This document shows positions 60,983 through 64,000 of a stretch of DNA of 64,000 nt, one piece after another. Within the stretch, counting starts at the first letter, position 1. Every line of letters starts with the position of its first letter. The DNA comes from Lentzea sp. NBRC 102530 (GTDB lineage Bacteria > Actinomycetota > Actinomycetes > Mycobacteriales > Pseudonocardiaceae), in NCBI RefSeq assembly GCF_030269365.1, contig NZ_BSTF01000009.1, forward strand, positions 248,001-312,000, read 5' to 3'. Below the pieces are notes generated by a model, which was given only the letters and a program-made list of their open reading frames with translations, had not been told where the DNA came from and did not search any database. The position numbers were made by a program, and so were the translations under genes.

Positions 60983-61938
60983 GCGGTCACCTCCGGTAAG
61001 ACGTGCTCGCCGAACGCGTCGACGAAGGCGGTCAGGTCCTGGCCGACGTGGTGCAGGTAGATCTCCTCGAAGCCGAGTTCCGCGTAGGCGTGGAGTTGCT
61101 CCGCGTGCCACTTCAGGTCCGATGACACGTTCACGACCTTGGCGACTTCTTCGGGCGTGACGTGTTCGGCGGCGATGTCGAAGTGCTCGGCCAGTTCGAG
61201 GTCCCAGCACACGGGCGGGCGGAACACGTTGGTGCGCCACTGCTCGTGGGCGGTTTTCGTCGCGGTGTCCTCGTCGGGGTCCCAGCTCAGGTGCACCTGG
61301 AGGTGCAGCTTGCCGCGGCCGCCGGCGTCGCGGTAGGCGTCGGCGAGCGCGCGCAACCGGTCCGGTGGCGCGTTGACGGTGATCAGGCCGTCGGCCCACT
61401 CCGCACACCACCGGGCGGTCTCGGGGCTGACGGCGGCGCCGATCAGCAGCGGCACCTCGTCCGGCCGCGTCCACAGCTTCGCGCGGTCGACCGTGACCAG
61501 GCCGTCGTGGCTGACCTCCTCGCCTTCGAGGAGTGCGCGGATGACGTCGACACACTCGCGCAGCCGTCGCGTGCGGACGTCCTTGCGCGGCCAGCCGTCG
61601 CCGGTGATGTGCTCGTTGCTCGCCTCGCCGGTGCCGAGCGCGGCCCAGAACCGGCCGGGGTACATGGCGGCGAGGGTGCCGATCGCCTGGGCGGTGATCG
61701 CCGGGTGGTAGCGCTGGCCCGGTGCCGTGACCACGCCGAACGGCAGGTTCGTGGCCTGCAGCGCCGCGCCGAGCCAGGACCAAGCGAACCCGGACTCGCC
61801 CTGCCGCGCGCTCCACGGCGAGAAGTGGTCGGAGCTCATCGCGGCGGAGAACCCGGCCTGCTCGGCCCTGGTCACGGCGTCGAGCAGGCGGGCGGGATGG
61901 ATCTGCTCATGTGACGCATGGATGCCGTAAACGGTCAT
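60979..61938 (-). CDS. LLM-class flavin oxidoreductase (TIGR03885-like)
   Basis: 319 aa from ATG 61938. Luciferase-like TIM barrel: GIHASHEQIHPARLLDAVTR, SSDHFSPWSARQGESGFAW, ALGTGEASNEH and WADGLITVNAP. It resembles the FMN-type LLM subfamily often found next to trehalose-synthase-like GH13 proteins, as here. Donor and substrate unknown. Upstream lies the divergent ssgA-like gene. Confidence 0.85.
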   Translation of the reverse strand: MTVYGIHASHEQIHPARLLDAVTRAEQAGFSAAMSSDHFSPWSARQGESGFAWSWLGAALQATNLPFGVVTAPGQRYHPAITAQAIGTLAAMYPGRFWAALGTGEASNEHITGDGWPRKDVRTRRLRECVDVIRALLEGEEVSHDGLVTVDRAKLWTRPDEVPLLIGAAVSPETARWCAEWADGLITVNAPPDRLRALADAYRDAGGRGKLHLQVHLSWDPDEDTATKTAHEQWRTNVFRPPVCWDLELAEHFDIAAEHVTPEEVAKVVNVSSDLKWHAEQLHAYAELGFEEIYLHHVGQDLTAFVDAFGEHVLPEVTA

Positions 61939-62080
61939 GCGCTTCCAGGTACCCACCAAGCTCGCGGGGGAAGCACTCCCAGGTCAGAGCGCTCCGAAAA
62001 AATCTTCGACGAGTTCTTGAACCGGCTCGCGACCACGTCCGTGTTGATGGCAGCACCCTCACCGCGGAGGAGGAACGGCG

Positions 62081-62476
62081 ATGTTCAACGAGACCCGGGT
62101 CGGCACAGCCACCGTCGTCGAGTTCATCCGGCCGGACGGCTCGGTCGAGCCGATGAGCGTCGACCTCCAGTACCGATCAGACGATCCGCATGCCGTGACC
62201 ATGCGTTTTCAGGCGCGCGACCAGGAGTCGACCTGGCTCGTCGGCCGCGAACTGCTCGCCGACGGCATCCTGTCGCCGTCCGGGCTCGGCGACGTCCGGC
62301 TGCGGCCCGGTGACGGGGACGTGCTCGTGCTGGAGCTCTTCACCGAGGACTCGCACGCCGTGTTCCACCTGTCGGCGGCGGAGCTGCAGAAGTTCCTCGA
62401 CTCGACGTACGCGGCGGTGCCGGCCGGGCGTGAGGTCCTCGACTTCGAGCTGTTGATGAAGGACCTGCTCGGCTGA
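62081..62476 (+). CDS. SsgA-family sporulation/cell-division regulator
   Basis: 131 aa. Features of SsgA-like proteins: MRFQARDQESTWLVGRELLADGI, SPSGLGDVRLRPGD and LSAAELQKFLDSTYA. ATG 62081 follows GGAGGAACGGCG. The size fits SsgB/SsgA (130-145 aa). These proteins steer FtsZ placement in sporulating actinomycetes. It converges on the GNAT gene with a 9-bp gap. Assignment to SsgB or another paralog is not possible from this sequence alone. Confidence 0.88.
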   Translation: MFNETRVGTATVVEFIRPDGSVEPMSVDLQYRSDDPHAVTMRFQARDQESTWLVGRELLADGILSPSGLGDVRLRPGDGDVLVLELFTEDSHAVFHLSAAELQKFLDSTYAAVPAGREVLDFELLMKDLLG

Positions 62477-62485
62477 GCGCTCCGG

Positions 62486-63046
62486 CTAGAGGCGCAGTCC
62501 CATCACGAGCTTGTCCGCGGAGTCGATCACGCGGAACCCCAGGTGTTCCCAGAAACCGATCGCGTGTGTGTTGTGGTGCCGCACGTGGATGTGGACGCCC
62601 TTCTCCAGGCGTTCGAGCACGGTGCGCACGAGCGTGCCGCCGAAGCCCTTGCCCTTCGCGCGGGGCAACAGGTTCGCGTGCAGGTGCGCCGGATAGTCCC
62701 TGACCAGGAACGGGTCCACGCGCGGCGGGTGGTGGATGTGCCGCACGATCCGGTTCGGGTCCCCGGTCAGCGGGTAGCGCACCCGCAGGTCGGGCCACCA
62801 GTCGCGGTCGCAGCGATCTTCGAACGCCTCGGTGTCGGCCGTCGCGAGCGCGTAGCCGGCGATGCCCTCGTCGTCCTCGGCCACGAACACCAGGTCGGGT
62901 TCGAACGCCGCGTACGGGCCGACGAAGGCGTGGCCCATCAGCTTCGGATCCTCGAACAGGTGGCGCGCGCCGAGGCCGCCGTCGCCGGTGTCGAGGCAGA
63001 TGTCGTAGAGCGCGTCCAGGTCGGGCAGCCGGTACGCGCGGATCAC
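62486..63046 (-). CDS. GNAT-family acetyltransferase
   Basis: 186 aa from GTG 63046. IRAYRLPDLDALYDICLDTGDGG at the start, LLPRAKGKGFGGTLVRTV (acetyl-CoA loop) and NTHAIGFWEHLGFRVID (motif B) place it in the GNAT branch that includes the C-terminal domain of bacterial O-GlcNAcases. Start overlaps the FxsA stop by 4 bp. Substrate unknown. Confidence 0.85.
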   Translation of the reverse strand: MIRAYRLPDLDALYDICLDTGDGGLGARHLFEDPKLMGHAFVGPYAAFEPDLVFVAEDDEGIAGYALATADTEAFEDRCDRDWWPDLRVRYPLTGDPNRIVRHIHHPPRVDPFLVRDYPAHLHANLLPRAKGKGFGGTLVRTVLERLEKGVHIHVRHHNTHAIGFWEHLGFRVIDSADKLVMGLRL

Positions 63047-63507
63047 GTGAGCTCGCGCCGTTCCGTGATGACGACCGGGCCCGCGTCCACGTCGACGACC
63101 TCGCCCTCGACGACCTGACCGGCGCCGAAGCGGCGTTCGTGCTCGAACTTGAGCGCCGCGGCCTCCGCCTTCCGCGCGATCCGCCTGCTCACGAGCTTGC
63201 GCGTGGGTGGGAAGAGCAGGAACAACGCCACCACGTCGCTGATGAAGCCCGGCACCATGATCAACGCACCGGCCGTGGCGATGAGCACGCCGTCCGCCAT
63301 CTCCTGGTGCGGCTGCTGGCGGTTGAACACCGACTCCCGGAACGCGGCCATCACCTGCGCACCCTGGCGGCGCACGAGCGACAGACCCACCAGGGTTCCC
63401 AGCAGGAGCAGGGCGATCATCCAGAGCCCGCCGATGGCGTTGCCGACGGCGACCATGACCGCGATCTCGGCGAACATCCCGAGCAGCAGCAGCGCGAAGA
63501 GGGGCAT
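63043..63507 (-). CDS. fxsA: FxsA-family inner-membrane protein
   Basis: 154 aa. Two membrane helices at the N-terminus (LFALLLLGMFAEIAVMVAVG, IGGLWMIALLLLGTLVGLSL) and two central (DGVLIATAGALIMVPGFISD, VVALFLLFPP), with the FxsA motif VPGFISD. A charged C-terminal tail follows. FxsA in E. coli antagonises phage-exclusion protein PifA; the wider role is unknown. Coupled to the GNAT gene; divergent from kamA with a 131-bp gap. Confidence 0.9.
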   Translation of the reverse strand: MPLFALLLLGMFAEIAVMVAVGNAIGGLWMIALLLLGTLVGLSLVRRQGAQVMAAFRESVFNRQQPHQEMADGVLIATAGALIMVPGFISDVVALFLLFPPTRKLVSRRIARKAEAAALKFEHERRFGAGQVVEGEVVDVDAGPVVITERRELT

Positions 63508-63572
63508 GTCCGTGTCAACGAACGAGGTCGCGTCTTTGCTCCCGACCAGCTCTCCACCAGGTCTTGAGCTGA

Positions 63573-63614
63573 AATATTTACGGCAAGCTAGCGATGTGAC
63601 AGGATATCTTTACG
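63573..63614. promoter_or_regulatory. kamA upstream elements shared with kdd
   Basis: AATATTTACGG (63573-63583) and GATATCTTTACG (63603-63614) are direct repeats of the same word 32 bp apart. Matches near kdd: AATCTTTACGG (minus strand, 59464-59454; 10/11) and GATATCTTCACG (59438-59449; 11/12). TTGAGC (63564-63569) and TAGCGA (63589-63594) could be -35/-10. Confidence 0.6.
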
Positions 63615-63638
63615 CGACCTCGACGCTGAGGAGTACGG

Positions 63639-64000
63639 ATGACCGCGCTGCACGACGCCCCCACGGCGCTGGAGCGGCTGGACCGCCAGCCGTACACGTA
63701 CGTCCGCCGTGAGCTGGTCGAACCGGACTGGCGGCGGTTCCCCGGCTGGTCCCACGTGACCGAGGCGCAGTGGCGCGACGCCCAGTGGCAGCGCGTGAAC
63801 TGCGTGAAGAACGTGAAGCAGCTCCGCAAGGTCGCGGGTGACCTGCTCACCGACAAGTTCTACGACGACCTCGCCGCCGACCAGTCGGCGTTCGCGACGA
63901 TGTCGATGCTGATCCCGCCGCAGATGTTCAACACGATGGCGGTCGACGCCCCGCTGTCCCCCGACGCCTTCACCGAGGCGTTCCTGGCCGACCCGGTCCG
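63639..64000 (+). CDS. kamA: Lysine 2,3-aminomutase, N-terminal part (cut by window edge)
   Basis: 120 codons visible. ATG 63639 is preceded by GAGGAG at 5-nt spacing. VTEAQWRDAQWQRVNCVKNVKQLRK and FATMSMLIPPQMFNTM match the N-terminal region of radical-SAM lysine 2,3-aminomutases; the CxxxCxxC cluster motif lies beyond the window. It makes beta-lysine from lysine. Its promoter elements resemble those of kdd on the other side of the locus. Confidence 0.88.
   Translation, partial: MTALHDAPTALERLDRQPYTYVRRELVEPDWRRFPGWSHVTEAQWRDAQWQRVNCVKNVKQLRKVAGDLLTDKFYDDLAADQSAFATMSMLIPPQMFNTMAVDAPLSPDAFTEAFLADPV

Noticed and set aside
60983-61816. Upstream extension of the GH13 frame
   Set aside because: It overlaps the LLM gene in another frame and is Arg/Pro-rich; GTG 60982 with GGAGGT is the better start.

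Overview
High-GC (about 70%) actinobacterial chromosome with GTG/TTG starts, many 1-8 bp gene overlaps, an SsgA-family sporulation/division protein, PspC, FxsA, a polyprenol-phosphate mannose synthase and Lnt, and a chitinase behind a DasR-type site. Together these point to a filamentous, aerobic soil actinomycete. The very large single-chain acyl-CoA carboxylase and general gene style suggest Pseudonocardiales (Lentzea/Saccharothrix-like); that placement is inference. No phage, insertion sequence or CRISPR array was seen.

Layout. 0-14.6 kb: regulator/enzyme pairs, several with clear palindromic operators (TetR/SDR, GbsR-MarR/truncated FAD protein, MerR/aldo-keto reductase, LuxR/cupin, WYL/VOC), a secreted PhoD phosphatase with a secreted beta-repeat protein, a ribbon-helix-helix/ClpN protein and a membrane Ser/Thr kinase. 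14.6-23.1 kb: chitinase, paired SMR efflux genes, 5'-nucleotidase and the 1,821-aa carboxylase. 23.1-32.7 kb: an odd tRNA-Tyr, a LAL-type regulator, TspO, Ppm1 and Lnt, an acyl-CoA ligase with its TetR regulator, and PspC. 32.9-42.7 kb: a DUF4239 protein, a surface protein, an EF-hand protein with a GNAT, a UvrA-like ATPase, a Glu/Leu/Phe/Val-type dehydrogenase and a short Rho paralog. 42.9-47.9 kb: a 1,655-aa NACHT/HEAT (bacterial NLR) protein with an amyloid-like N-terminal motif. 47.9-52.7 kb: an operon of acyl-CoA dehydrogenase, ADP-forming acyl-CoA ligase and a ThDP 2-oxoacid decarboxylase-like enzyme. 52.8-64 kb: a lysine 'fermentation' locus (kdd, amidohydrolase, kamD, kamE, kal, with kamA starting at the right edge), a YtrA-type GntR regulator, a methyltransferase, and an LLM oxidoreductase/GH13 pair upstream of kdd.

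How genes work together. kamA, kamDE, kdd and kal encode lysine to beta-lysine to 3,5-diaminohexanoate to 5-amino-3-oxohexanoate, then (after a Kce-type cleavage not seen here) 3-aminobutyryl-CoA to crotonyl-CoA. The kdd and kamA upstream regions share near-identical GATATCTTYACG words, so they look co-regulated. A second shared operator, TGACTGRCGAATCAGT, lies upstream of both the glutamate-type dehydrogenase and the acyl-CoA dehydrogenase operon 11 kb apart, suggesting one amino-acid/acyl-CoA regulon. The most system-like item is the NLR gene followed on the same strand by the short Rho gene.
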